A program made the translations under genes and the position numbers. The notes beneath the pieces were generated by a model that was not told where the DNA came from, made no database searches, and saw only the letters and a list, made by a program, of their open reading frames with translations. DNA of 32,109 nt, taken from assembly GCA_005804885.1 (NCBI GenBank), contig SYOX01000307.1, positions 1 through 32,109 on the forward strand, written 5' to 3'. Below are positions 8,649-16,757 of this stretch, piece by piece. The stretch is from Pseudomonadota bacterium. GTDB lineage: Bacteria; Myxococcota_A; Bradymonadia; Bradymonadales; GCA-2716585. Numbering within the stretch: the first letter of the stretch is position 1; each line of letters begins with the position of its first letter.

Positions 8649-8976
8649 CCCCCCCTTTCGTCTTCTCAAACCTCGCTGGCACCCCTCGAACGTGGCACCG
8701 AGACCCTTGTGGCCGCGCACTGCGATTTTTTCATGCTTTTTCGGTCACACCTTGATCCGCTCGACTTCTGTGTCTGTCCCGCAGCCGCCGTCGAGGGTCG
8801 ACAGGGGCGTCAACCTTCAAGGGAGGATCGGAGATGACACAGCACTTTCGGCCGAAGGACACTGGCCCTCGGGTCGGTCTGCCAGCGTCTGAAGGATGAG
8901 CGTGGCCGGATTCATCGGCGGTGGCGCAAGGGTCGCGCTGTTGCGCCGCGCAGATCAGGGCGGCGCACAGCGGCGA
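8649..8976. other. Intergenic region with one possible micro-ORF
   Basis: This 328-base gap separates the kinase from the convergent aminopeptidase gene. No RNA gene or clear intrinsic terminator is visible; two T-runs (near 8726 and 8738) lack a strong hairpin. A 21-codon frame (8834-8899, beginning MTQHFRPKD) follows a good GGGAGG, but its length and lack of any recognisable motif make it a weak candidate for a peptide or a gene remnant. Confidence 0.4.
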
Positions 8977-10209
8977 TCAGAGCCGCGTGAGGATCTCGGC
9001 GCCGCCTTGCGTGGTGAGGATGGTGTCCTCGACGCGGACGCCGATGCCGCGCAGGGCCGGCGAGGCGTCGGGGGAGTCGGAGTCGATGTAGAGGCCGGGT
9101 TCGATGGAGAAGACCATGCCGGGCTCCAGGATCGTCGGCGCCTCGTCGGTGCCGACGCCGCCGACGTCGTGGACGTCGAGGCCGATCCAGTGGCTCGTGG
9201 CGTGGATGGCCCAGCGATCCACGGGGCCGGGCAGGCCCAGATCGACGAGCCCGGCGGCCAGCGTGCCGCGGGCGACCGCGTGGATGTGCGCCAGCGCGAC
9301 GCCCGGAGCCACCGCGGCCACCGCGTCGTCGTGGGCCTGCTGGACCAGCGCCAGGACCGCGGCCTGGGCCGCCGAGGGAGCGCCCAGAGAGAAAGTCCGG
9401 CTCATGTCCGCCGCGTAACCGTCCCACTCCGCCCCCGCGTCGATCAAGACCAGCTCGCCCTCGACCAGCGCCCGCCGCGTCGGGTGCGCGTGCAGGCAGG
9501 TCGCTCGCGGCCCCGACGCCACGATGGTCTGGAAGGCCGTCCGCTCGGCGCCCCTGGCCCGAAAGGCGGCCTCCAGGCGCCCCGCCACCCCAAGCTCAAG
9601 CTCCCCGGCTCGCAAGGCGCCGCCGATCTCCTCGAAGGCCGCCGCCGTGATCGACCCCGCGCGGCGCATCGCCTCGATCTCCCCCTCGTCCTTGCGCAGC
9701 CGCAACACCCCGAGCCAGCGCGCCGGATCGACGAGGTCCGGGACGCGATCATCCCGCCGTCGCCGCCGCTCCCCCGCCTCCGACATGGCCCGGAGCATCG
9801 CCGCGTCGCCGCGCGCCGAGCGCCCCACGCGCCACCCCACCTGCGCCGCGCCCGCCAGCGCATCGACCAGCTCCGAACCGAAGCGCTCGATCGGGCGCAC
9901 GTCCTCGATCCCCGTCCACGCCGACGCCCCCTCCAGACCTCTCCCCTCATCGAACCACCGGGCGCGCTCGGCGTCCCGCGGCCTGACGTAGAGCACGGCG
10001 CGCGCCGCCCCGTCCCCGTCCGCGAACACCACCAGCGCCGACTCCGGCTCGTCAAAGCCCGCCAGATAGAGCATCTGGCTGTCGCCCCGGTAGGGATGCG
10101 CCACCGTCCGGTTCCGAAGCGCCTCCTCCGCCGCCGTAAACACGAAGACCGTCCCCGGCGCCATCGACGCCAGCCGCCCGCGCCGCTGCTCACAAACGCT
10201 CTGCCTCAT
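8977..10209 (-). CDS. pepP: Xaa-Pro aminopeptidase (aminopeptidase P, M24B)
   Basis: A 410-residue cytoplasmic metallopeptidase that removes the N-terminal residue from peptides with proline in second position. The length is close to that of the enterobacterial enzyme (about 440). The N-terminal AMP_N domain is complete and opens with the family pattern RRGRLASMAPGTVFVFTAAE, then NRTVAHPYRGDSQMLYLAGF. In the C-terminal pita-bread domain all five expected dinuclear metal ligands are present: Asp257 in LIDAG, Asp268 in AADMSRTF, His340 in HATSHW, Glu370 in FSIEPGLYI and Glu394 in VRVEDTIL. The active site therefore looks intact. It diverges from the XRE regulator (172-base gap) and shows no operon partner. 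Confidence 0.93.
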   Translation of the reverse strand: MRQSVCEQRRGRLASMAPGTVFVFTAAEEALRNRTVAHPYRGDSQMLYLAGFDEPESALVVFADGDGAARAVLYVRPRDAERARWFDEGRGLEGASAWTGIEDVRPIERFGSELVDALAGAAQVGWRVGRSARGDAAMLRAMSEAGERRRRRDDRVPDLVDPARWLGVLRLRKDEGEIEAMRRAGSITAAAFEEIGGALRAGELELGVAGRLEAAFRARGAERTAFQTIVASGPRATCLHAHPTRRALVEGELVLIDAGAEWDGYAADMSRTFSLGAPSAAQAAVLALVQQAHDDAVAAVAPGVALAHIHAVARGTLAAGLVDLGLPGPVDRWAIHATSHWIGLDVHDVGGVGTDEAPTILEPGMVFSIEPGLYIDSDSPDASPALRGIGVRVEDTILTTQGGAEILTRL

Positions 10210-10381
10210 CGCTCAACCTCCCTGATGAAATCTGCCCTCGCCCGCCAGCCTTCGGCGGACCCGGGCGACGATCGCCGCGCCCTATCGCGCCGCCGTCACG
10301 CAGAAAAGGATACCCATTCGGAACGATATGGCGATAGACTGTCACCAAAGCACCGGATTACGGCACCCAAGGAGGCCCGGC

Positions 10382-11170
10382 GTGCAAGGCGACATGAATC
10401 AAGGCGACGCGAATCAAGGCGACCAGGGGCTCTCGGCCGTGTTCCAGACGCTCAAGGGGGCGCTGCGAGCGCGCGGGATGACCTACCGGGACGTGGGCGC
10501 GCAGATCGGCCTGAGCGAGTCGGCGATCAAGAAGATCTTCTCCAACGAGGATTGCAGCCTCGCGCGCCTGTCCGAGATCGCGGCGGCGGCCGGGATGCCG
10601 CTCTCGGAGCTCTTCTCGCTCTCGTCCAGGCCGGCCTTCGAACGGGTCCGGCTCACCGAGGCCCAGCAGCGGGGCCTGCTGGAGCGCCCGGACGCCTTCG
10701 CGATGTACTGGAAGCTGGCCGTCGAGCGCCTCACCCTGGCCGAGATCAAGCGGCGCCACGGACTGAGCGACGCGCGCACCTGGACGCTGCTGTCCAGGCT
10801 CGATGACCTCGGGCTGGTGGTCCTTGAGCCCGGCGATCGCGTCCGGCTCGTCCACGCCGGCCTCATCCGCTGGGTCGAGGAGGGGCCGCTGCTGACGCAC
10901 CTCTACCGGACGTGGCCCCAGCGCCTCATCGACGACGCGCTCGGCGCGCCCCACGACCCGGAGCAGGCCCACGGCGCGCTCTTCAGGCTCCATGAGATCA
11001 GCGCTCGCCCCGACACCGCCGACGAGCTCAAGCGGCAGATCGCCGGGCTCCTGGACGACTTCCTGCGCCGAGCCCGCTACGAGCAGGCCACCACCCGCCC
11101 CGACGACCGCGATCCCGTCCGCGTCCTGCTCGCCATCGCCCCCGGCGGCTTCGTCCCCGATCTGTCCTGA
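10382..11170 (+). CDS. XRE-family transcriptional regulator
   Basis: A 262-residue DNA-binding regulator. I chose the GTG at 10382 because AAGGAGG (10369-10375) is spaced six bases from it; ATG at 10394 is 18 bases away. After a Gly/Asn/Gln-rich leader with an imperfect NQGD repeat comes a Cro/CI-type helix-turn-helix (about 33-75: MTYRDVGAQIGLSESAIKKI, then LSEIAAAAGM). The rest (LTEAQQRGLLERPDAF onward) resembles the effector half found in many proteobacterial XRE proteins, including a second winged-helix-like stretch (LTLAEIKRRHGLSDARTWTL). The C-terminal ligand region has no recognisable enzyme motif. It lies upstream of the AAA ATPase (152-base gap, same strand), which may be a target, but no operator was identified. 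Confidence 0.85.
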   Translation: MQGDMNQGDANQGDQGLSAVFQTLKGALRARGMTYRDVGAQIGLSESAIKKIFSNEDCSLARLSEIAAAAGMPLSELFSLSSRPAFERVRLTEAQQRGLLERPDAFAMYWKLAVERLTLAEIKRRHGLSDARTWTLLSRLDDLGLVVLEPGDRVRLVHAGLIRWVEEGPLLTHLYRTWPQRLIDDALGAPHDPEQAHGALFRLHEISARPDTADELKRQIAGLLDDFLRRARYEQATTRPDDRDPVRVLLAIAPGGFVPDLS

Positions 11171-11322
11171 GACCCGACGTTGACCTTGGGAGTTGCCTTG
11201 TCCGCCATCGGCGTCAACGTGTCCGCTGAACCTCTGGACATCTGAACACAGCGACAGTATAGTTCGTGGATCGAAGACATCCTCGACCCCTTGGGGTCTC
11301 GACGCTTGGGGGAGATGGGGGC

Positions 11323-12687
11323 ATGGGCATCCTCGATCGCGCGCGCAGCACCATGGATCTGGATCACTCCTACTTCAACATGCTGGTCTACGGCCCGCCG
11401 GGCACGGGCAAGACCTTCCTGGCGCGGACGGCGGCCGAGGCGGGCCACCGGGTGCTGCTGCTGGACGCCGATCACGGGACGATGACCTTGCGGGATCAGG
11501 ACGTGCCCTCGATCCCGATCACCTGCTACGAGGACACCATCGAGGTCTATAAGGAGCTGGCCGAGCGCGAGCACGCCTACGACACGATCTTCATCGACAA
11601 CCTGAGCGAGATCCAGAAGATGCTCGTCGACCAGCTCAAGCACCAGCACGGCCGCCGCTTCGGCCTCCACAGCTGGGCGATGATCGTGGACAAGACCTCG
11701 GCGCTGTGCCGGCTCTACAGGGCGCTGTCGATGAACATCGTGTTCCTGGCCCACTCGATGGAGGTGACCGACGAGGACAGGGTGCGGATTCGCCCGGCGC
11801 TCAGCGGCAAGAAGCTGCCCCACGAGATCGGGGGCCTCTTTGATCTGGTCGGCTACAGCCACACGGCGACCGACAGGACCGGCGGGGTGGCCTACCGGAT
11901 CGGCTTTGCCACCATCGGCGATCGCCACATCACCAAGGATCGCAGCGGGCGCCTCGAAGCGGTCGAGCCCAACGACTTCGGCGTCCTCTACCGCAAGGTC
12001 TTCCCGACCGCCTCGCTGGTCCGCGAGGGCAAGCTGCCGATGGTCCACAGCCGCCCGCTGGCCAACCCGGACCCCCAGCCCGCGCCGCCCGGCTCAACGC
12101 CCGCGACGCCCGCCTCAACGCCCGCGCCGCCCGCTTCAACACCCGCGCCGCCCGCCTCAACGTCCGTGACGCCCGCCTCAATGCCCGCGACCGACGCCAT
12201 CCATGAGGCCAAGCCGCCCACCTCCTACGAGGCCAGGCCGCCCGCCATCCATGAGGCCAGGCCGCATGCCTCTCACGAGGCCAGGCCGCCCGCCTCCACC
12301 CCGCGCACCCACGCGCCCGGCCCGCCCACCCCAGCCTCTCCCGAGCTGCCCGCGGCCGCCCTCGAAGGCCGCCTCCAGGCCAGCCCCGTCGACGACCCTC
12401 CCGCGCACCCGGTCGCCCACCCCGCCGCCCAAGGGGAGACACCCCGCGCCGAGGCGACCCCGGACACCTTCGGCACCCCCGCGTGGCTCGACGCCAGCCA
12501 GCGCTTCAGAGAGGTCCTCGACAAGATCGCGCGCGGCGACAAGGCCAGAGCCGAGGCCGTCGTCGGCTACGTCAAGCGAACCCAGCGGGTGCCGTCGAGC
12601 GCCCAGATGAGCGCGCGCGAGATCCGCGCCTGGTGCGAGCGCCTTGAGTTCATGCACACCGCAGGCGATCTCGAAGACTACCTCTGA
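11323..12687 (+). CDS. Phage-type AAA/RecA-like ATPase (Sak4-like) with repeat-rich linker
   Basis: A 454-residue protein starting at 11323 after GGGGGAG. Residues 20-250 form a RecA-like NTPase of the type found in phages as Sak4 single-strand-annealing helpers: Walker A GPPGTGKT (24-31), Walker B YDTIFIDNL (ending about 93), and a later LSMNIVFLAHSME strand in the sensor position. A low-complexity linker follows (nucleotides about 12060-12310), made of 5-residue PAST/PAPPASTP steps and then an EARPP/HEAKPP 8-9-residue repeat. A compact helical C-terminus (WLDASQRFREVLDKIARGD...) closes the protein. No terminase, integrase, portal or capsid gene is near, so this is not an obvious prophage. 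Single-strand DNA recombination or repair is the family role; here it is an inference. Confidence 0.75.
   Translation: MGILDRARSTMDLDHSYFNMLVYGPPGTGKTFLARTAAEAGHRVLLLDADHGTMTLRDQDVPSIPITCYEDTIEVYKELAEREHAYDTIFIDNLSEIQKMLVDQLKHQHGRRFGLHSWAMIVDKTSALCRLYRALSMNIVFLAHSMEVTDEDRVRIRPALSGKKLPHEIGGLFDLVGYSHTATDRTGGVAYRIGFATIGDRHITKDRSGRLEAVEPNDFGVLYRKVFPTASLVREGKLPMVHSRPLANPDPQPAPPGSTPATPASTPAPPASTPAPPASTSVTPASMPATDAIHEAKPPTSYEARPPAIHEARPHASHEARPPASTPRTHAPGPPTPASPELPAAALEGRLQASPVDDPPAHPVAHPAAQGETPRAEATPDTFGTPAWLDASQRFREVLDKIARGDKARAEAVVGYVKRTQRVPSSAQMSAREIRAWCERLEFMHTAGDLEDYL
12060..12310 (+). repeat. In-frame low-complexity repeats in the AAA ATPase gene
   Basis: Two in-frame repeat blocks. Block one is a run of near-identical 15-base steps (GCCCGCCTCAACGCCCGCG and variants) that codes PAST/PAPP units. 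Block two is an imperfect repeat of about 24 bases around CATGAGGCCAGGCCGCC that codes HEARPPA-like units. Both keep the frame, so length change by slippage would alter only the linker between ATPase core and C-terminal helical domain. Confidence 0.7.
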
Positions 12688-12714
12688 CCAGAAACATCTT
12701 TTAAATCAAACAGT

Positions 12715-13548
12715 TCAACGCAAGCCTGGGAGGTCGGGCTTGCAGCGCTCAAGCTCCGGGTCCCAGGACATCCCCTCCTGATCGCACTCGGTGCCCTTGA
12801 CCACGCAGCGCCCCTTCCTCGGCACCCAGCTGTGATCCGGGCCGCACTCGGCCCCCTGGACGACGCAGCGCTCCTCGGTGGGCAGCCACCGCCGCGGCGG
12901 CTCGCACTCGGCCCCCTGGACGACGCACCGGCTCTTTTGCGGCACCCAGGTCCGCATCGGCCCGCACTCCTCGCCGATCTTCACGCACGCGCGCCTGGTC
13001 TTCACGTAGCGCATCCCCTGTTCGCACGTCGGCACCGGCGCGCACCGCTTGAGATCCTCGGTCACGCCCGCCGGGCAGTCTGGCTTCGGGATGCATACTC
13101 CATTCAAGATCGCCTCGATGGGCGCGCAGACCGGATCAGGGCCGCCCGTGGCCGCGGCCCCGTCTTGAGGTGTCGGACCGTTGGGTGCCTCCGGCGCGAT
13201 CTCCGGCGCCGCCTGCACGGCCCCACCCTCCGCAGGGACATCCGCGGCGACCTCCGCCGCTGCTGCTTGCGCTTCGACGCCCGAGGCGTCGACCACCTCG
13301 GCGACTGGCGGCACGACGCCAACGTCACCCGCGACGCCCGAGGTGGCCGCGACCGCGGACGCCGCGTCAGCGACGGCCTGGATGGGACCCGCGTCGCCCA
13401 CCCCGGGTGCAGGAGCCACCTCCACCGCGGGCGCTTCGACGATCTCGGGTGGGATCAAGGGCTCGGCAGGCTTCTCCTCTGAGCACGCAGCCAGGGCAGC
13501 CGCCGCGACCACCATACCGATAAGCTTCACTCGCATGAGTCGCCTCAT
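12715..13548 (-). CDS. Lipoprotein with tandem cysteine repeats
   Basis: A 277-residue predicted lipoprotein. The ATG at 13548 follows GGAGGGGAG. The signal peptide ends at lipobox LAAC (Cys22). An Ala/Val/Pro-rich spacer (about 23-140) is followed by a Cys-rich domain. Its last part holds consecutive units of about 20 residues of the form RCVVQGAECGPDHSWVPRKG, seen at least four times with varied centres (KIGEECGPMRTWVPQKS, VQGAECEPPRRWLPTEE, VQGAECGPDHSWVPRKG, VKGTECDQEGMSWDPEL). Each unit has two Cys, so intramolecular disulphides outside the cytoplasm are likely. The DNA copies are near-identical over about 19 bases (GCCCCCTGGACGACGCA). It converges with the ATPase gene with a 27-base gap and no visible hairpin terminator. 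No function is known to me. Confidence 0.8.
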   Translation of the reverse strand: MRRLMRVKLIGMVVAAAALAACSEEKPAEPLIPPEIVEAPAVEVAPAPGVGDAGPIQAVADAASAVAATSGVAGDVGVVPPVAEVVDASGVEAQAAAAEVAADVPAEGGAVQAAPEIAPEAPNGPTPQDGAAATGGPDPVCAPIEAILNGVCIPKPDCPAGVTEDLKRCAPVPTCEQGMRYVKTRRACVKIGEECGPMRTWVPQKSRCVVQGAECEPPRRWLPTEERCVVQGAECGPDHSWVPRKGRCVVKGTECDQEGMSWDPELERCKPDLPGLR

Positions 13549-13609
13549 CTCTCCCCTCCGCGCCAGTGCCAGGTGTCTCTGTGTCTTCGTCAGCCCGCAT
13601 TGTTGTCGA

Positions 13610-13638
13610 GGGTCGAGCGCTTGTCCACCGCTCGACCC
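13610..13638. repeat. Short inverted repeat in a divergent promoter region
   Basis: GGGTCGAGCG (13610-13619) and CGCTCGACCC (13629-13638) are exact reverse complements separated by nine bases. The repeat lies between the divergent lipoprotein genes at 13548 (-) and 13777 (+), about 60 bases upstream of the minus-strand start. It could be an operator or a small hairpin; there is no T-run to make it a terminator. Confidence 0.5.
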
Positions 13639-13695
13639 TTGAAACCGGACTCCGCTGCCTTCACCATGATCGTCGCCGGGTCGCGCTGACCAGCT

Positions 13696-13774
13696 CTGAC
13701 GCTCGCCCGGCTGGCGCGCGCCCACAGGACCGCCTCCCCTGACGCTCGCCCGGCTGGCGTGTGCCCACAGGACC
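13696..13774 (+). repeat. Tandem 36-bp duplication carrying a ribosome-binding site
   Basis: Two copies of a 36-base sequence (13696-13731 and 13739-13774) match at 34 positions and differ only CGCGCG to CGTGTG. Both end in CCCACAGGACC. The second copy's AGGA is the only Shine-Dalgarno-like motif for the ATG at 13777. The first copy lies 43 bases upstream. Confidence 0.8.
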
Positions 13775-13776
13775 TC

Positions 13777-14946
13777 ATGAAGAACGCAACCTCGCTCGCA
13801 CTGATGTTGCTCGCCATCGCCTCCGCCTCGGCTTGTTCAGGCGGGGGCGGCGCCTCACCCTCACCGTCTGAAGGCTGCGAAGGGGCCGAGTGCCCCGAGA
13901 ACAACCGCGACGATCCCTTTGATCCCCTTGAGGATCCAGAGCCGGAGGGCGCGCCGGAGCCGTCCCCAGAAGCCGAGCCCGACGATCCGGTCCCTGATCC
14001 TGGGCTGCTCCAGAGCTGCCACGACGCCCCGCTGCCCTCCGGGCTGCCCACGCGGGACTTCAACCACACCGCCTCGGAGCTGCTCGCGCGGGTCGGCGAC
14101 CCTGGGCACACGAGCCAGGACGTCTTCACCACGGACCTCCGCGACGCGATCATCCCAGGCAAGTTCGCCTACGGGATCGTCAGCAAGGATCTGGAGGACG
14201 AGCAGATCGAGGTCTGGCTCGACGACTGCTCAGGGGCTTACGTCAAGCTGGGCGAGTCGACGACGGACGGCGACGGCCGGGTGTCCTTCCGGGTGCCGCG
14301 CGAGGCGCTGCCGCCCTTGGGATCTTATGGGGTTTTTCTCCGGGTGGTCGGCGACGGCTCGTCGACGCGATCGGTCCTCCAGATCCTGCCCGTCGGCACG
14401 CGGTTGATCGTCTTTGACATCGACGAGACCCTGACCACCGACGATCTGGAGCTCTTTTCCGACCTCTTCGACGACTTCTTCGAGCCCATCAGCACGGGAG
14501 AGTACGATCCCGAGGAGCGCGCCGGGGGCCGCGAGATTACGCACCTGCGCTTTGATCAGGGCTACGTGATCCTCTACCTGACCGGGCGGCCTTACTGGCT
14601 GACCGATCGCAGCCGTCAGTGGATCGCAGATCATGATCTGGCGCCGGGCAACCTGCACGTGACCGACAGCGACCTGGAGGTGATCCCCAACGAGGGCGGC
14701 GTCGGCGACTACAAGACCCTCCACCTTGAGCTTCTGCAGGAGATGGGGTTCGTGCTCGACGGCGCCTACGGCAATGCGCCGACGGACATCTACGCCTACG
14801 GCAACGCGAACATCCCGCTGGAGCGCACCTGGATCCTCGGCAGCCACGGCGGCGAAGGGGGCACCCAGGCGATAGGCGACGACTACCTCGACCACCTCCC
14901 CGAGGCCAGCGCCGAGCCGATGGCCGACCAGCCCTTCGCCCGCTGA
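13777..14946 (+). CDS. Lipoprotein with LNS2/lipin-like HAD phosphatase domain
   Basis: A 389-residue predicted lipoprotein. The start at 13777 is preceded by AGGA and gives a signal peptide with lipobox SASAC (Cys20). A Pro/Glu/Asp linker (about 40-78) precedes an N-terminal beta-rich domain (about 90-205). The C-terminal domain (about 208-370) has the HAD motif I DIDETLT (214-220; Asp214 and Asp216 as nucleophile and acid/base), motif II-like LTGRPYWLTDRSR (268-280), a downstream Lys in DYKTLHLELL, and YGNAPTDIYAY as acidic motif. The spacing and LTGRP match the LNS2 domain of lipin/Nir2, where it acts on or binds phosphatidic acid. An extracytoplasmic lipid-phosphate phosphatase is plausible but unproven. 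It has no co-directional partner: the next gene is convergent. Confidence 0.82.
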   Translation: MKNATSLALMLLAIASASACSGGGGASPSPSEGCEGAECPENNRDDPFDPLEDPEPEGAPEPSPEAEPDDPVPDPGLLQSCHDAPLPSGLPTRDFNHTASELLARVGDPGHTSQDVFTTDLRDAIIPGKFAYGIVSKDLEDEQIEVWLDDCSGAYVKLGESTTDGDGRVSFRVPREALPPLGSYGVFLRVVGDGSSTRSVLQILPVGTRLIVFDIDETLTTDDLELFSDLFDDFFEPISTGEYDPEERAGGREITHLRFDQGYVILYLTGRPYWLTDRSRQWIADHDLAPGNLHVTDSDLEVIPNEGGVGDYKTLHLELLQEMGFVLDGAYGNAPTDIYAYGNANIPLERTWILGSHGGEGGTQAIGDDYLDHLPEASAEPMADQPFAR

Positions 14947-14985
14947 CCTGCCCTTCATTCATCGACGAGGCGACCCGGCCGCGCC

Positions 14986-15549
14986 TCAGGGCCTCGCCTC
15001 CCAGGGCCGCACCTGACCGACGACGCGCCTGGGCTCTGCGCGGGCGATGGCGTCGAGCACCCCGGCGCATATCTCCGCGTCCGTCAGCCAGCGGGCGCCG
15101 CGGGCGCCCATGACGAAGCCAAGAACCACCTCGGTGTAGAGCGCGACGTGCGCCATCGCCTCGAAGCTGGCTCGGCGCCCGGGGTCAGGGCGAGCGGGAT
15201 CGGCGGAGGCGCTGCCGAGGACGTGGACGAAGTGGAGATCGGCCTCGGCCAGGAGCCCGGCGATCTGGAGCGGCGCGCGGGGGGCGTGGCCGTGGACCCA
15301 GGCCACGGCCAGGGCGGGCGGGCCGAATCGCGCGCTGGCGGCTCGGAGGGCGTGATCCAGGGCCTCGGAGTCGGTATAATCGACGATGAAGCCCTCGTAG
15401 CGGCCGCCCGCGGCCTCCACTCGGGCGCGCAGGCGCGCGTGCGAGGACGGAGATCGGGCCAGGCTGGAGACGTCGAAGCCTTGACCGGCCAGCGCCAGGG
15501 CCACATCGGCGAGCATCCCGGTGGCGCCGACGAGCAGAGCGTGGGACAT
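14986..15549 (-). CDS. Short Rossmann-fold NAD(P)-binding protein (SDR-like)
   Basis: A 187-residue protein starting at 15549 (GGAGG five bases upstream). Residues 3-12 (HALLVGATGM) form a Gly-x-x-Gly-x-x dinucleotide loop of the atypical/extended SDR type. The following beta-alpha pattern (FDVSSLARS..., FIVDYTDSEALDHAL, LAVAWVHGHAP) fits a compact Rossmann domain that reads the adenosine Asp in the VDY strand. The canonical YxxxK catalytic pair is not evident, and the protein is shorter than most SDRs, so it may bind NAD(P) without classical dehydrogenase action. It diverges from the phosphatase gene with a 67-base gap. Confidence 0.72.
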   Translation of the reverse strand: MSHALLVGATGMLADVALALAGQGFDVSSLARSPSSHARLRARVEAAGGRYEGFIVDYTDSEALDHALRAASARFGPPALAVAWVHGHAPRAPLQIAGLLAEADLHFVHVLGSASADPARPDPGRRASFEAMAHVALYTEVVLGFVMGARGARWLTDAEICAGVLDAIARAEPRRVVGQVRPWEARP

Positions 15550-15616
15550 GAGGGACCTCCGAGGCGAGGGGTCAAGGAAAGCGCGCAGGGGGGTTCCTGG
15601 GCGCAGGGGAGTTGTA

Positions 15617-16750
15617 ATGGAGCGGTGGGCACATCGCAAACAAGCGGGCCTTCAGGCGCTGGGCGCAATAATCGCGGCGACCACGATGTGGACGGCGTGC
15701 GCGGCGTCTCCAGGCGAGTCGGGGCGCCGGGGTGAGGCTCCCGGGGAGACCCCGCAGGGGCTGTCGCGCGTCGCCTTCGGGTCGTGCGCGCACCAGGACA
15801 AGCCGCAGCCGATCTGGGGCGCGATCCTGGCGGCCGCCCCCGAGCGCTTCCTCTTCATCGGGGACAACGTCTACGGCGACGTCAAGACGGACGACCCCGA
15901 GATGCCCGAGCTGCGCAACGCCTACGAAAAACTGAGCAAGATCGAAGACTTTCAGACATTCAGGGCCAGGACGCCGATCCTGCCGATGTGGGATGACCAC
16001 GACTTCGGCCTCAACGACGGAGGGGCGGACTTCGGGCTCAAGCGGGAGGCCCAGGCGCTCTTCGTGGCCTTCTGGGGGATCGACCGTGAAGACGCGAGGG
16101 TGCGGCGGCCGGGGCTCTACCACGCGCAGATCGAGGGGTCGCCGGGCAGGCGAGTGCAGCTCATCCTGCTGGACACGCGCAGCTTCCGCTCGGCGCTGAC
16201 GCCCTCGCAGACGCCGGGCCAGCCGGGCCGCGAGCGCTACCAGCCGGAGGCGGATCCCGAGCGGACCATGCTGGGCGACCGGCAGTGGGCGTGGCTCAAG
16301 GAGCAGCTTGAGCGGCCGGCGGAGGTGCGCTTGATCGCCTCTGGGGTCCAGATCCTGGCCGAAGGCCACGGGTATGAGCGCTGGGGAAACCTGCCTCTGG
16401 AGCGCGCGCGCCTCTTTGAGCTCCTGGGCCAGACGCAGGCTGGCGGCGTGGTGCTCCTGTCCGGCGATCGCCACCTCGGCGCGCTCTACCGGTCGACGCC
16501 GGGGATCCACCCCGCCGTGGAGGGGCGATATCCCATCCACGAGCTGACCTCGAGCGCCCTGAACATGCCCATGAGCGGCCCCGGCGACGGCCCTGACGCG
16601 GCTCGGGTCGGGGAGGTCTACACCCGGGAGAACTTCGGGCTGGTGGAGATCGACTGGAGCACCGGCGTGTTGACGCTCTCGCTCCGGGATCTGGAGGGCG
16701 AGGCGGTCATGGAGCAGACGATCGTCCTGGCCGACCTCCCGGGCCGTTAG
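15617..16750 (+). CDS. PhoD-like metallophosphatase, probably lipid-anchored or secreted
   Basis: A 377-residue protein starting at 15617 (AGGGGAG upstream). A basic N-region, hydrophobic helix and ATTMWTACA at about 21-29 make a signal sequence whose Cys28 may be lipidated; the -3 Trp is atypical, so cleavage type is uncertain. The PhoD/calcineurin-like signatures follow in order: FGSCAHQDKPQPIW, FIGDNVYGD (metal Asp and Asn), WDDHDFGLND (metal Asp and His pair), LLDTRSFR, and SGDRHLGAL near the end. These match the compact PhoD-like phosphatases that hydrolyse phosphomonoesters or phosphodiesters outside the inner membrane. The gene ends against the 35-bp repeat element and converges with the macro-SIR2 gene. 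Confidence 0.87.
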   Translation: MERWAHRKQAGLQALGAIIAATTMWTACAASPGESGRRGEAPGETPQGLSRVAFGSCAHQDKPQPIWGAILAAAPERFLFIGDNVYGDVKTDDPEMPELRNAYEKLSKIEDFQTFRARTPILPMWDDHDFGLNDGGADFGLKREAQALFVAFWGIDREDARVRRPGLYHAQIEGSPGRRVQLILLDTRSFRSALTPSQTPGQPGRERYQPEADPERTMLGDRQWAWLKEQLERPAEVRLIASGVQILAEGHGYERWGNLPLERARLFELLGQTQAGGVVLLSGDRHLGALYRSTPGIHPAVEGRYPIHELTSSALNMPMSGPGDGPDAARVGEVYTRENFGLVEIDWSTGVLTLSLRDLEGEAVMEQTIVLADLPGR

Positions 16751-16757
16751 CAGCAGC

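Noticed and set aside
8834..8899. 21-codon peptide gene
   Set aside because: It has a good ribosome site but is too short and featureless to call without conservation evidence.
11323..12687. Prophage remnant around the ATPase
   Set aside because: No integrase, terminase, capsid, tail or lysis genes and no attachment-site repeats; composition equals the surroundings.
13610..13638. Intrinsic terminator
   Set aside because: The 10-bp stem is perfect but no T-run follows on either strand, and it lies between divergent genes where a terminator is not expected.
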